Part shown: one piece after another, positions 15,683 through 23,970 of the stretch
Numbering within the stretch: the stretch's first letter is position 1
Layout of the letters: each line of letters starts with the position of its first letter
Source: Bacteroidales bacterium UBA1219
Lineage (GTDB): Bacteria; Bacteroidota; Bacteroidia; Bacteroidales; P3
NCBI GenBank assembly: GCA_002309295.1
Contig: DBXF01000006.1
Span: forward strand, 22,681 to 57,756
Length of the DNA stretch: 35,076 nt
Reading direction: 5' to 3'
Translations under genes and position numbers: made by a program
Notes under the pieces: model-generated
Seen by the model: only the letters and a program-made list of their open reading frames with translations
What the model was told of the DNA's origin: nothing
The model's database searches: none

Positions 15683-16102
15683 CTATGCGCCGACTCCCGC
15701 AAAGGTAAAGTAATGGTTTGCAAGAAAATTCCATACCATCACCACGCCGGTGGCGAAGACTTTGGAAATCCAGAAATTAAGTTTCAGTTTTTCGTGAAGT
15801 AGATATAAGATTAAAGTGTTGAGTCCCAAGCCGATGAGCGACACACCGAAAAATTTGACGTATTCCACGCCCACCTGCTCGTTGGTGCTGCCCCACGTCC
15901 ACACGCGGTTGAGGATGTAGTTGCTCGTGGCGGCAACCACAAAACCTATGGCGTTGGCAATGAATTTGGGGATTTTCAGTTTTTCCTTGCAAATCCACGT
16001 CAGGCCAAAGTCGATGATGGTTCCTGTAACTCCGACCACGCAGAATTTCAGGAATCGATATAGCATTGCTTGTGTAAGCAGCTCTTTCACTTCGGAAATC
16101 AT
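15683..16102 (-). CDS. GtrA-family four-span membrane protein
   Basis: The 139-aa product has four hydrophobic spans (about 17-37, 46-66, 83-103, 110-130) and GtrA family features: RFLKFCVVGVTGTIIDFGL near the N-terminus, GFVVAATSNYILNRVWTW (53-70) and FLANHYFTF at the end. GtrA proteins are thought to flip or position polyprenyl-linked sugars for surface-polysaccharide glucosylation. It is the last gene of a minus-strand set led by nhaD; its ATG overlaps the stop of the preceding gene by 4 bp. No glycosyltransferase accompanies it, so the carried sugar is unknown. Length and topology are normal for the family. Confidence 0.9.
   Translation of the reverse strand: MISEVKELLTQAMLYRFLKFCVVGVTGTIIDFGLTWICKEKLKIPKFIANAIGFVVAATSNYILNRVWTWGSTNEQVGVEYVKFFGVSLIGLGLNTLILYLLHEKLKLNFWISKVFATGVVMVWNFLANHYFTFAGVGA
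15700..15707 (-). promoter_or_regulatory. Candidate -7 element for the M14 gene
   Basis: TACCTTTG on the minus strand, 55 bp upstream of the M14 start and inside the 3' end of the GtrA gene. No matching -33 box at the expected spacing. Confidence 0.35.
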
Positions 16103-16686
16103 TTAGGTTTGCTCACGCGACGGTATTTGCGTTTCATCACGGGTTTGGTGTAAACCACTTCGCCCGGGTCGTTAACTTCCAAGCCGTAGAGATAGTGGTG
16201 GTCGATATTCACTTTTATGTGGAAAAAGTTGCTACAACCGCCGGTGATGTTGGGTATTTCGTAGAGCAGCAGCTTGTCGAAACGACGGTCGCGAAGGAAA
16301 TTCACCCACACCACTTTGTCGCCCTCCTCGTTGATGAAGCCTATGTACTGGCGTTTGTATTTGTCGAGGTGCTCGTCGATGAGCTGGCATTCTTTGTCGG
16401 GCTGGTGCTCGTGGGTGTGGTTCATCTTGGCTATTTTTTTCTTGATGAGCCTCTCCACGGTGTCAATCTCTGCTGGTGAGAGTGTGAAACGACCAGCCTG
16501 GTTTTCCACGGTGATGTCGGTTTCAAAATCCTCGTTGAAGGCGTAGCCCTCGTAGTTAACGCCCTGCACCACGGCGGCGTATTTGGCCGAAGGTTGCTGC
16601 TGGGGTCTTTTCTGCGACAATGCCGGCACTGTTAGTACCAGAGCCATTGCAAGCGCCATTGTCGTTTTTTTAATATCAAATACCAT
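16099..16686 (-). CDS. Secreted protein of unknown function
   Basis: With the ATG at 16684-16686 the product is 195 aa with a good signal peptide (MVFDIKKTTMALAMALVLT, then VPALSQ). The frame is open 18 codons upstream to an ATG at 16740, which would lie 3 bp after the preceding stop but would give an over-long, charged pre-signal segment; I prefer the downstream start. The mature part contains LSPAEIDTVERLIKKKIAK, a His-rich NHTHEHQPDKEC, WVNFLRDRRFDKLLLYEIP and ends in a very basic tail (MKRKYRRVSKPK). I do not recognise a family. The stop overlaps the GtrA start (ATGA). Position between an antiporter/LT-like pair and GtrA suggests an envelope role, no more. Confidence 0.7.
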   Translation of the reverse strand: MVFDIKKTTMALAMALVLTVPALSQKRPQQQPSAKYAAVVQGVNYEGYAFNEDFETDITVENQAGRFTLSPAEIDTVERLIKKKIAKMNHTHEHQPDKECQLIDEHLDKYKRQYIGFINEEGDKVVWVNFLRDRRFDKLLLYEIPNITGGCSNFFHIKVNIDHHYLYGLEVNDPGEVVYTKPVMKRKYRRVSKPK

Positions 16687-16743
16687 ATCTTTGAGGTTTT
16701 TATTTTTTACTTTAGTTAGATTGTCTTTCTGAAAAGACATTCG

Positions 16744-17982
16744 TTATATTGTAACGTTTTTCGACAGATTCTTACTGTTGGTGGAGTCGGTTTGTGCGGC
16801 CTCGGTCTCCGATTGCTGGGGACGGAAGTATATCTCGTGCAGCGGGAAGGCGTCGGACATTTCGCCGGAGAAGAAGAAGTCGAAACCGATAGCGCCGAAG
16901 GTGTAAACCTTACCCGCAATGTTGATGTGTGAACCACCGCATCTGGGGTCGGGCTTGGGCTGTGACTGCGAGAAACCTACGTTGAACAGTGTGAACAGGA
17001 TGTCGGGACGGTTGGAGATGTCGTATCCGGCACGTTTCCACTGCATCATGGTCTGGTGCAGTATGCAGCCGGTGTAGATGTACGAATAGAGGTGGTTGTG
17101 GTAGTCAACAAGACGGTTCACACGCTCTGTGGTGTGGTCGGCGGTGTGGAAATCGAGGATATGTTCGTACTCCTTGCCCATGTAGTATTCGCTGTTGGGG
17201 TCTTTGAGGTTGCGTTCCACTTTCATGGCAGTGAAGTCCTTGATGCCGTTCACTCCGAGCGAGAACTGCGACTGCACCGAGAGTATAGCCCTTGGTGCGA
17301 GGTAGGTCTTGTAAATCTCGCGTTTGGAGTTGAACAGACGCATCTGCTCACCCACAAGGCAGCCCACTATCAGACGCGGGTCCACGCCGGTGATGTGTGC
17401 GGCGCTGTCGATAAGCACTTTGTCCTTGAGGATGGCAGGTTTCAGAGCAGCCCATTCTTCGGTGGCCATCCACGGGATGACGTTGGGGTTCTGCTGCTGT
17501 TTTTGCGACTCAAAGGCTTTCATCATCTTGTCCAAGAATTTGTTATAATCCTCGTTTTTCTCTGCGTAAAGCGATGCGGCGGCAATCATCTGCGATATCA
17601 CTGCCGGATTGTCGCATGTGCGCAGTGTCTGGCCCATCAGACGGGCGTTTTCGGGATAGAAACGTCCGAAAGAGGCCAATTTTATGTACTGTTGCAGCTC
17701 CATCTGCTGACGTTCCTGCGCCGAAGTCTCGGATTTGGAGAGATCGTTCATCTCCGACACCTCCATCAGATAACGGGAATTTTTGTCGATGGTGCCGCTG
17801 TTGTTGGTAAGTCCAAGCTTGAAGATTATCAAACCGCCAATCTGTATTGCACCATAAATGGCGAACAAATGGACTAAAACGAGATAGGTAACACGTACCC
17901 ACTTGCGTTTGAAAAATGATTTTTTCTCGGTTTTTTTTGTCTCCGAAGCCGATACTCCGGGTTTGTTTTCTGCTTCTTTCAT
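16744..17982 (-). CDS. Membrane-anchored lytic-transglycosylase-like protein
   Basis: The 412-aa protein has a Lys/Arg-rich cytoplasmic tail, one membrane span (about 32-56) and a large periplasmic part. Residues about 185-350 look distantly like an SLT-fold: ITGVDPRLIVGCLVGEQMRL (197-216) resembles the catalytic helix, with Glu212 a candidate acid; AILSVQSQFSLGVNGIKDF follows in the place of the Ser/Gly motif, and ILHQTMMQWKRAGYDISNRP with TLFNVGFSQS resembles the final repeats where such enzymes have a YNAG-like turn. This similarity is judged by eye and is not secure. It starts 1 bp after the nhaD stop, so it is co-transcribed with the antiporter. Two Cys and many Gln/Ser near the C-terminus carry no clear meaning. 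Confidence 0.6.
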   Translation of the reverse strand: MKEAENKPGVSASETKKTEKKSFFKRKWVRVTYLVLVHLFAIYGAIQIGGLIIFKLGLTNNSGTIDKNSRYLMEVSEMNDLSKSETSAQERQQMELQQYIKLASFGRFYPENARLMGQTLRTCDNPAVISQMIAAASLYAEKNEDYNKFLDKMMKAFESQKQQQNPNVIPWMATEEWAALKPAILKDKVLIDSAAHITGVDPRLIVGCLVGEQMRLFNSKREIYKTYLAPRAILSVQSQFSLGVNGIKDFTAMKVERNLKDPNSEYYMGKEYEHILDFHTADHTTERVNRLVDYHNHLYSYIYTGCILHQTMMQWKRAGYDISNRPDILFTLFNVGFSQSQPKPDPRCGGSHINIAGKVYTFGAIGFDFFFSGEMSDAFPLHEIYFRPQQSETEAAQTDSTNSKNLSKNVTI

Positions 17983-17983
17983 T

Positions 17984-19363
17984 TTATACTAACGATAATG
18001 TTTGATTTGGGGCAGGCAATGCCATTGTAAGGTCGCGGAGCCAAGGTATGTTCTCGAACAGGGTGACATCCATAAGGATGAATACGATAGCACCGGCTAA
18101 ATATCCCGCAAAGGCTAACCACGATATTTTTTTCAGATACCAGATAAAATCTATTTTCTCCATGCCCATCACGGCCACACCGGCAGCCGAGCCGATGATA
18201 AGGAGGCTTCCGCCCGTGCCTGCGCAGTAGGCTAGGAATTCCCAGAACGGATGGTTCTGTATGAAACCTTCGGGACTGATGGGATACATGCCCTGCACGG
18301 CGGCAACCAGCGGAACATTATCCACAATAGCCGAAAGCACACCGATAATGAGGTCGATGAGGAAGAAACCGAAGGTATGGTCGCCAATGCTGATGCCGCG
18401 CATCGAGTCGAGACCCTGGGCCATGGCGCCAAGTATTCCGGCCACTTTCAGGCAGCTTACCGCCATAAGTATGCCGAGGAAGAAAAGTATGGTGGGTGTG
18501 TCGATATGTTCCAGCGTGCTGGCAGCGGTTGGAAGCTTGTGTCCCTCTTTCTCGTACTTGCGGCTGATGATTTCGGTGGTTATCCACAATATGCCCAGTC
18601 CGAACAGCATACCAAGATACGGAGGCAGGTGGGTGATGGTTTTGAATATGGGAACGAAAATCAGTGCGGCGATACCCATAAAAAGCACCAGACGGCGCAA
18701 ATTTACCGGTACGTCGAGACCGGAATGTTCCTCTTCGGGACGCTCAATCTCGCCTTTGAGTTTGGCACCGACGATGAGCACCGGAACCACCATGCATACA
18801 AAGCTGGCTATGAGGGTTTTAACGATAATATTCACAGTAGTAACCTGACCTTTTATCCACAGCATGATGGTGGTTACGTCGCCGATGGGCGACCATGCAC
18901 CGCCGGCGTTGGCTGCGAGTATCACCATACCTGCGTAAAGCCAGCGTTCCTTGCGGTCGGCTATGATCTTACGCAAAAGCGCTATCATGACGATGGCTGT
19001 GGTCATATTGTCGAGCAGGGCGCTGAGGAAGAATGTGAGTATCGACAGAATCCACAAAAGTTTTTTCTTGTCCTTGGTTGTGATTTTGTCGGTAATTACG
19101 CGGAACCCCTGGTAGTCCTCGATAAGGGTTACAATGGTCATTGCGCCAAGCAGGAAAAACACTATTTCGGCTGTCTCGCCAAGATTTTCCACAAGTTCCG
19201 CGCTGATGATGTCTCCGGGCAATGCATGCGAAAGTGCAAGGATTGTCCAAACCAATGTGCCAAGCAGCAGAGCCGTGGCAGTTTTGTTTATTTTCAGCGG
19301 ATGTTCCAACGCTATGCAGGCATATCCTACAATAAAAACGGTAACAATTACTACTGCAAACAT
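17984..19363 (-). CDS. nhaD: NhaD-type Na+/H+ antiporter
   Basis: The 459-aa polytopic protein (about 12 or more hydrophobic spans) belongs to the ion transporter superfamily and exports sodium in exchange for protons at the cytoplasmic membrane. Family marks are FFLLGAMTIVTLIEDYQGF (69-87), ALLDNMTTAIVMIALLRK and AANAGGAWSPIGDVTTIMLW (the NhaD core with charged Asp), mirrored in the second half by SAIVDNVPLVAA and YCAGTGGSLLIIGSAAG. Length matches bacterial NhaD (about 430-480). It is the first gene of a four-gene minus-strand set with the LT-like gene, a secreted unknown and GtrA. The ATG at 19361-19363 gives a complete first span. No clear TAnnTTTG lies upstream. Confidence 0.92.
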   Translation of the reverse strand: MFAVVIVTVFIVGYACIALEHPLKINKTATALLLGTLVWTILALSHALPGDIISAELVENLGETAEIVFFLLGAMTIVTLIEDYQGFRVITDKITTKDKKKLLWILSILTFFLSALLDNMTTAIVMIALLRKIIADRKERWLYAGMVILAANAGGAWSPIGDVTTIMLWIKGQVTTVNIIVKTLIASFVCMVVPVLIVGAKLKGEIERPEEEHSGLDVPVNLRRLVLFMGIAALIFVPIFKTITHLPPYLGMLFGLGILWITTEIISRKYEKEGHKLPTAASTLEHIDTPTILFFLGILMAVSCLKVAGILGAMAQGLDSMRGISIGDHTFGFFLIDLIIGVLSAIVDNVPLVAAVQGMYPISPEGFIQNHPFWEFLAYCAGTGGSLLIIGSAAGVAVMGMEKIDFIWYLKKISWLAFAGYLAGAIVFILMDVTLFENIPWLRDLTMALPAPNQTLSLV

Positions 19364-19395
19364 GTTTTTTTTGTTAATGGCCTTTTTTAGTAATC

Positions 19396-19535
19396 AGGAG
19401 TCAGTTGCTGACACGGTGTTACTAAGTTGGCCTTGGTTATTATTATTTTATTTTTAGTGGTCAGTATTCAGTATTCAGGGGTCAGAGGCTGACGCGTTTA
19501 CTGATTAACCTGTTATTATTATTTTTTTATTTTCT
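19396..19535. repeat. Diverged ~60-bp tandem repeat with GTCAG/CTGAC hairpins
   Basis: Two imperfect copies (about 19396-19456 and 19478-19535) each begin AGG(A/G)GTCAG, contain a triloop hairpin (GTCAG-TTG-CTGAC at 19400-19412, GTCAG-AGG-CTGAC at 19481-19493) and end in TTATTATTATTTT. A short CAGTATT repeat lies between them. This fills most of the spacer upstream of nhaD. Confidence 0.6.
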
Positions 19536-19560
19536 TTAATTTTGACTTTTATTCCGTATC

Positions 19561-19650
19561 AATTGTTCATTGTTAATTGTTCATTGTCAATTATTTGCGA
19601 ATTGGCTTCGCCGAGCTAAAGGTTCCGAATTCCGAAATCCGAATTCCGAA
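19561..19650 (-). repeat. Simple-repeat trailer directly after the yidC stop
   Basis: Read on the minus strand, the yidC stop TAG is followed immediately by TTCGGAATTCGGA, one variable base, then TTCGGAATTCGGAAC (to 19621). A further AACAATGAACAATTAACAATG-type repeat fills 19561-19595. Nearly the same 30-nt block follows the stop at 30504 on the other strand. It may be a 3'-end element or spreading simple repeat. Confidence 0.7.
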
Positions 19651-21621
19651 CTATTTCTTCGCTCTTTTTTGCATCTCCTCGCTGCGTTTCTGCATCTCTT
19701 CGAGACGTTTCATAAAGCCCGATTTCTTGGGCGGTTTGTTCTTGTACTTGAGGTTTGCCAACTCGATGCGTTTGTGAATCTTCTCCTCGTTGATGGTGCG
19801 ACGAATTATTATCATCTGCAACATAGTGATACACAACGAAAGGAAGTAGTAGAAGTTAAGAGCAGCCGACAAACTATTCAACATAAACAGCATCATAAAG
19901 GGCATAAAGTACATCATAAATTTCATGCCGGGGATGCTTTGCTGCGAGGCCTGTTGGCGCATAGTGTACCATGTATAGAGGAATTGAACGGCGAACATCA
20001 GCAGACAGAAGAGACTTACGTGGTCGCCGTAGATGGGTATGTTCGGCAAATCCAAAATTGAGTCGTAGGTGGAGAGGTCCTCTGCCCAGAGGAAGGGCTG
20101 CTGACGCAACTCTATGGAAGCCGGGAAGAAACGGTACATTGCAAAGAGTATAGGCATCTGCAAAAGCATAGGCAGACAGCCCGCCATGGGACTTGCCCCC
20201 GCTTTCTTGTATAGTGCCGATATGGCCTGCTGTTTTTTCAGGGCGTCCTCCTGTTTGGGGAATTTTTCGTTGATTTTTGCGACCTCGGGTTGCAGCACTC
20301 TCATCACTGCCGAGGAGGAGTACGACTTGTATGCAATGGGGAACAGCACTAGTTTCACCAAAAGGGTTAGCACTATGATGATGATACCGTAGTTCCAGTT
20401 GAACTGCTCGAGGAAGTTGAACACCGGAATAATGGCGAAACGGTTAACCCACTGTATGGCGAAAAATCCCCATCCCAGCGGCAACATGCGCTCCAAACCG
20501 AGGTCCATATTGCGCAGGGTGCGGTATTTGTTGGAGCCGAAATAGTAGCGCATTCCAAAGGTGTAGTCTTTCGACAATTGGAACGGTAGTCCGATGGTGC
20601 TCTCCATGTCGCAGAGGTAACGGCTGTTGGTGTCCTGTTGGGTGGAAGTGCGGAGCATGGCGTTGTCGAAACTGCTGTCGGCTATGAGTATGGTGCTGAA
20701 AAACTGCTGCTTGAAAGCAATCCACTGTAGTGGCGACTTAACATTTTCTTCACCGTCGGTGCCGTCGCGCAGGTTATCGGCATTGTCGTTGGTAGGTTTG
20801 TAGTAGATGGAGCTATAGAAACGTTCCATGTCGCTACGTCCACTCTTGTTCAAGGCGTGTTTTTCGTGACGGGTGAGCTTGTCGGAAAAATAGAGGTCGA
20901 GCGTGGGGTTGTTCTGCAAAACATTTTCCAATCCATGGAAATTGATGTCGAATTTCACCTCATGGCTGTTGCCGTAAACGATGTAGGCAAATTCGAGGTA
21001 GCGTTCTTCGTCCATGCCTGCCGTGGCCGTGTCGAAGCCCGACACAAAAGCCCTCATGGCTATGCGCACGGAGTCGGTGCCTGAAATTTCAATCTGCTGA
21101 TTGCCAGACACTTTCTGTCCATTAACAAAAGGAGTGAAAATAAGATTTCCGGTGGATATGATTTTGTTGTCCTTGGTACCGAAAATAAGGTTAAGGCTGT
21201 CGTTGCCTTTGCCGATAAGGTCGAGGGGCAGGTCGCCGTAGCTGGTGTATTCGCTAAGCACCACGTTGTCGATCTTGGCGCCGAGGGAGTTGATATCGAG
21301 GCTGAGGACTTCGTTTTTAACGGAGATAGTTGCGAGTTCGCTGTCGAGGTTGCAGGCAAAAGCGCCGGCGGCCGAACGTATTTTCTCAACTTCGTTCTGC
21401 TGTGCGACGGTGTCGTTGGCGGCTATGGAGTCGTCAATAAGTTTCTGTGCGGCAAGGGCTTCTTCGACAGTTGCGACAGAATCCTGATAGGCTTGGTAAA
21501 CCGAGTCCTGGTAGGCTTTCTGTTTTTCTAACTCTTCCTTCGAAGGCTTTGTCCACCATATGTATCCGATAAAGACGAGGAACATCAGGACAAGCCCTAT
21601 AATAGTGTTTTTATCCAACAT
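19651..21621 (-). CDS. yidC: Membrane protein insertase YidC
   Basis: YidC inserts and folds inner-membrane proteins, alone or with SecYEG. The 656-aa product has the Gram-negative layout: N-terminal span (about 5-22), a low-conservation periplasmic P1 domain (about 60-360), and a five-span core from about 375. The core shows NYGIIIIVLTLLVKLVLFPI (groove helix with the conserved positively charged region nearby), MAGCLPMLLQMPILFAMYRF (the family signature), and LNSLSAALNFYYFLSLCI near the end, followed by a basic tail with heptad-like LEEMQKRSEEMQKR that may contact ribosomes. It appears monocistronic here. The ATG at 21619-21621 is the only one giving the first span, with TATCTTTG 44 bp upstream. 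No anomalies. Confidence 0.97.
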   Translation of the reverse strand: MLDKNTIIGLVLMFLVFIGYIWWTKPSKEELEKQKAYQDSVYQAYQDSVATVEEALAAQKLIDDSIAANDTVAQQNEVEKIRSAAGAFACNLDSELATISVKNEVLSLDINSLGAKIDNVVLSEYTSYGDLPLDLIGKGNDSLNLIFGTKDNKIISTGNLIFTPFVNGQKVSGNQQIEISGTDSVRIAMRAFVSGFDTATAGMDEERYLEFAYIVYGNSHEVKFDINFHGLENVLQNNPTLDLYFSDKLTRHEKHALNKSGRSDMERFYSSIYYKPTNDNADNLRDGTDGEENVKSPLQWIAFKQQFFSTILIADSSFDNAMLRTSTQQDTNSRYLCDMESTIGLPFQLSKDYTFGMRYYFGSNKYRTLRNMDLGLERMLPLGWGFFAIQWVNRFAIIPVFNFLEQFNWNYGIIIIVLTLLVKLVLFPIAYKSYSSSAVMRVLQPEVAKINEKFPKQEDALKKQQAISALYKKAGASPMAGCLPMLLQMPILFAMYRFFPASIELRQQPFLWAEDLSTYDSILDLPNIPIYGDHVSLFCLLMFAVQFLYTWYTMRQQASQQSIPGMKFMMYFMPFMMLFMLNSLSAALNFYYFLSLCITMLQMIIIRRTINEEKIHKRIELANLKYKNKPPKKSGFMKRLEEMQKRSEEMQKRAKK

Positions 21622-21664
21622 TTTTTCGTTTTAAGTTGTACTTTTTTCGCGAATTTTGAAACTG

Positions 21665-21672
21665 CAAAGATA
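21665..21672 (-). promoter_or_regulatory. Candidate -7 element for yidC
   Basis: TATCTTTG on the minus strand fits TAnnTTTG, 44 bp before the start. No TTTG at the expected -33 position. Confidence 0.5.
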
Positions 21673-21909
21673 CGAAAAATTATTGGATTTGACGGAGTTT
21701 TATAAAATTATTTGATGTTTGGAGTTTTAGAACTTCGGATTAATTGCAGGAAAACAGCGATTTTTACCGCTTTTTTTGGCAATTCAGCAGGCTGTGACAT
21801 AGCGGATTGAACGATGTTGTGTGTGGCAGTTTTCATCAAAAAAAAATCGTTGCACGAGACGGATGTGACGAAGAAAAGTTAAAAAGCTTTTTATTTCAAG
21901 CAAAAAATG

Positions 21910-21917
21910 TATATTTG
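21910..21917 (+). promoter_or_regulatory. Candidate -7 element for the unknown three-gene operon
   Basis: TATATTTG fits TAnnTTTG, 63 bp before the ATG at 21981. Upstream, the palindrome AAAAAGCTTTTT ends about 17 bp before it; there is no TTTG -33 box. Confidence 0.5.
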
Positions 21918-21980
21918 CAAAGAGATTGGATGAAAAATCCCTTCCAAAAGCGAGTATAAACAATTTAAAACCAATAATAT

Positions 21981-22643
21981 ATGGCAGACCAACGACTTGA
22001 GGAGTACCGCAAATACTACGACGCCCGCGCCGAGCGATACGCCAACAACCCGAACCACATACACGCCTACGAGGCCGAGAAACGGCTCAGGGATGTGTTT
22101 TTCCAATACGACACTTTTGAAGAAATCCGCGACCATTTCGGCACGCTGAACATCGACTGCGCTTTCGCCCTGTGGCGCGACCAGTACGAGATGGAGAGCC
22201 GTTTCTACGAAAGCATCGAAGAGCCGGTGCGCAAGAAAGGCGCCGACGAGATTCTGGCCCAGCTGCCACGTCACACCGACATTACCGACATGTCCACGGC
22301 CATCAACGAAATCACCAACCGCAACAGCGTGGAGCTCTCGCTCGACGAGGCCAGCGGCAAAGCCCTGATGGACGCTTGGGAGAGGCTCGACGCTATTAAC
22401 GTACTTGAAAACGCCGAAGTCCCCGACGAATACAAACGCGGCATGCAAGAGCGCGCCGACAAGATACGCCACAGCATCTGCGAATCAGTGCAGAGCTCCG
22501 AAGAAACCCTCGGCAAATGGATGCCCGGCTTCCGTATCAAACCCGAAATAGCCCTGCAACCGCGCTACCGCCGACTGCTGCCCTTCTCCGACGAGGATGT
22601 GGCACAGCATCTGCAACAGTTCAAAACTATCACTTACCGTTAA
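21981..22643 (+). CDS. Conserved-looking cytosolic protein of unknown function (operon gene 1)
   Basis: A 220-aa, highly charged, largely helical protein with no signal peptide or membrane span. The N-terminus (RLEEYRKYYDARAERYANNP, then EAEKRLRDVFF) looks like an amphipathic helix or short coiled coil; the middle contains DITDMSTAINEITNRNSVEL and the end PRYRRLLPFSDEDVAQHL. I do not recognise a family. Codon use is strongly GC-ending, like the glutamine synthetase and dapD genes, so it is a native, probably well-expressed gene and not a recent arrival. It leads a three-gene operon: the next gene starts 15 bp after its TAA behind a strong Shine-Dalgarno. TATATTTG 63 bp upstream is the likely promoter. 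Confidence 0.8.
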   Translation: MADQRLEEYRKYYDARAERYANNPNHIHAYEAEKRLRDVFFQYDTFEEIRDHFGTLNIDCAFALWRDQYEMESRFYESIEEPVRKKGADEILAQLPRHTDITDMSTAINEITNRNSVELSLDEASGKALMDAWERLDAINVLENAEVPDEYKRGMQERADKIRHSICESVQSSEETLGKWMPGFRIKPEIALQPRYRRLLPFSDEDVAQHLQQFKTITYR

Positions 22644-22648
22644 AACAG

Positions 22649-22654
22649 AGGAGG
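22649..22654 (+). promoter_or_regulatory. Strong Shine-Dalgarno AGGAGG
   Basis: AGGAGG lies 4 nt before the ATG at 22659, in the gap between the first two operon genes. Bacteroidota rarely use a consensus Shine-Dalgarno, so this suggests selected, efficient translation of the 435-aa protein. Confidence 0.75.
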
Positions 22655-22658
22655 AATT

Positions 22659-23966
22659 ATGGCTATAGATAAAATGATATTAGACTCGCTTACAGGCGGT
22701 TACAAATTCTATCTCGACGACCTGAAAAACCGTGGCATCACCGGCGAACACTACGACACCGTGGAGGCACTCTTCAACCGCATACTCCAGCTGGGCGAGG
22801 AATGCTCCGATATGAACGTGATGTACGCCAAAATGCAGAACGAGAACATCACCGTCAAAATGTCGGAAGCCTACACCAAGGCACTTACCGAGGAGGGCAA
22901 CAAGAAATACGGCTCCAACGACGGCACCATCTACGACGACAACTACCTGATGAAAAACAACGTCGAGGCTCTGCGCAACAGCGTCAAAGCCATACGCGAC
23001 AATTACGAGGATCTGCTTAAAAAAGCCACTCCGTCGCAGCGGATGAGGATGATGGTGGAACACGACCCGCATCTGTTCATCAAATCCATCGAAGATCTGA
23101 TAAACCTAGCCGAGCAGCCCGGAATGACCTATCCCAATTTCCTGCGCATACAGATAGAACAAGGTCTCGACAAAGCCGTCGAGGGCACCGTAACCCGCGA
23201 TTTCCTCGAAAAAACCCTTGCCACACACAAAGCCCTGATGAGCTCCGACATAGACATACGCATGGGTGAGGAAAAAATCGAGCAATACAACAAAACGGCG
23301 GCGCTCAACAAGTTCAACCTTGTGGAGATTCACGAGTGGGAGCTTATCTCCGACGCCATAGAACGCAAATACCAGCCCGAACGCGAGCGTCGCACCAGAA
23401 TTTTCGACATGTTCATGAACATCCTAGGCAAACTTGACGAGTGGGCCGTGGCCTACTGCTCGTATCCCCCGTACGACCTGATGCCGTGGAACTCCATGCC
23501 TTTGGCACAAGCCCTTTTGGACCTGCGTCGCATACAGAAGACCTACCCGGGCATCATCAAAGAATACGAAAAACTGCTCGACCGGTACTTCGGACTCAAG
23601 TTCACCGACATTGTGGACAACCCCGATTTCCGCCACCACGTGCTCTCCAACTTCATCGACGAATCGCAGGAGCTTGTCGAATTTGTGATAAACGAAGTGT
23701 ATCCGCAGTGCCAGCCTTTCTGCGACCTCTCCGCCGACCTTATCCAAAAACGTGAACAAATATACCACAGCAACAGCGAGGGCAACCCCGGCCGACTGGA
23801 GCCTTACCTGCGTCTGAAACGCCACTACAACGAGACTTTCGGCGAAGGATATATGGAGACATTCCTCAACGAGCTGGACCTCGGCTACGCCGACAAAGTC
23901 AAATGCAACTCCGCCGCAGCTCCGTGGGACTACGACACCTTTGTGCAACACACCAAAAAGATGTAG
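22659..23966 (+). CDS. Large helical cytosolic protein of unknown function (operon gene 2)
   Basis: A 435-aa soluble protein, rich in charged and aromatic residues and apparently all-helical. Recognisable stretches include YKFYLDDLKNRGITGEHYDT (15-34), a KNNVEALRNSVKAIRDNYEDL helix (in part), RMRMMVEHDPHLFIKSIEDL, WAVAYCSYPPYDLMPWNSMP (about 259-278) and YLRLKRHYNETFGEGYMET. No nucleotide-binding, metal-binding or membrane motif is visible and I do not recognise a family. Preceded by a consensus AGGAGG and followed after 4 bp by a gene for a small exported protein. GC-ending codons match the flanking genes. Charge, size and pairing with the 220-aa gene suggest a two-protein cytosolic complex, which is inference only. 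Confidence 0.8.
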   Translation: MAIDKMILDSLTGGYKFYLDDLKNRGITGEHYDTVEALFNRILQLGEECSDMNVMYAKMQNENITVKMSEAYTKALTEEGNKKYGSNDGTIYDDNYLMKNNVEALRNSVKAIRDNYEDLLKKATPSQRMRMMVEHDPHLFIKSIEDLINLAEQPGMTYPNFLRIQIEQGLDKAVEGTVTRDFLEKTLATHKALMSSDIDIRMGEEKIEQYNKTAALNKFNLVEIHEWELISDAIERKYQPERERRTRIFDMFMNILGKLDEWAVAYCSYPPYDLMPWNSMPLAQALLDLRRIQKTYPGIIKEYEKLLDRYFGLKFTDIVDNPDFRHHVLSNFIDESQELVEFVINEVYPQCQPFCDLSADLIQKREQIYHSNSEGNPGRLEPYLRLKRHYNETFGEGYMETFLNELDLGYADKVKCNSAAAPWDYDTFVQHTKKM

Positions 23967-23970
23967 AACG

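Larger units (their letters stand above)
21622..21980. other. 359-bp divergent intergenic region (yidC / unknown operon)
   Basis: AT-rich spacer between divergently transcribed genes. It holds a candidate yidC -7 box (21665-21672, minus), a candidate -7 box for the plus-strand operon (21910-21917) and the palindrome AAAAAGCTTTTT (21881-21892) about where that promoter's -33 box should be. I see no coding frame, tRNA or other repeat in the middle part. Confidence 0.6.

Noticed and set aside
18251..19390. Long plus-strand open frame opposite nhaD
   Set aside because: Exact shadow of a certain membrane-protein gene; no domain, no ribosome site or promoter.
21700..21900. Possible tRNA or small RNA gene between yidC and the unknown operon
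   Set aside because: No cloverleaf, no GC-rich conserved core; just AT-rich spacer.
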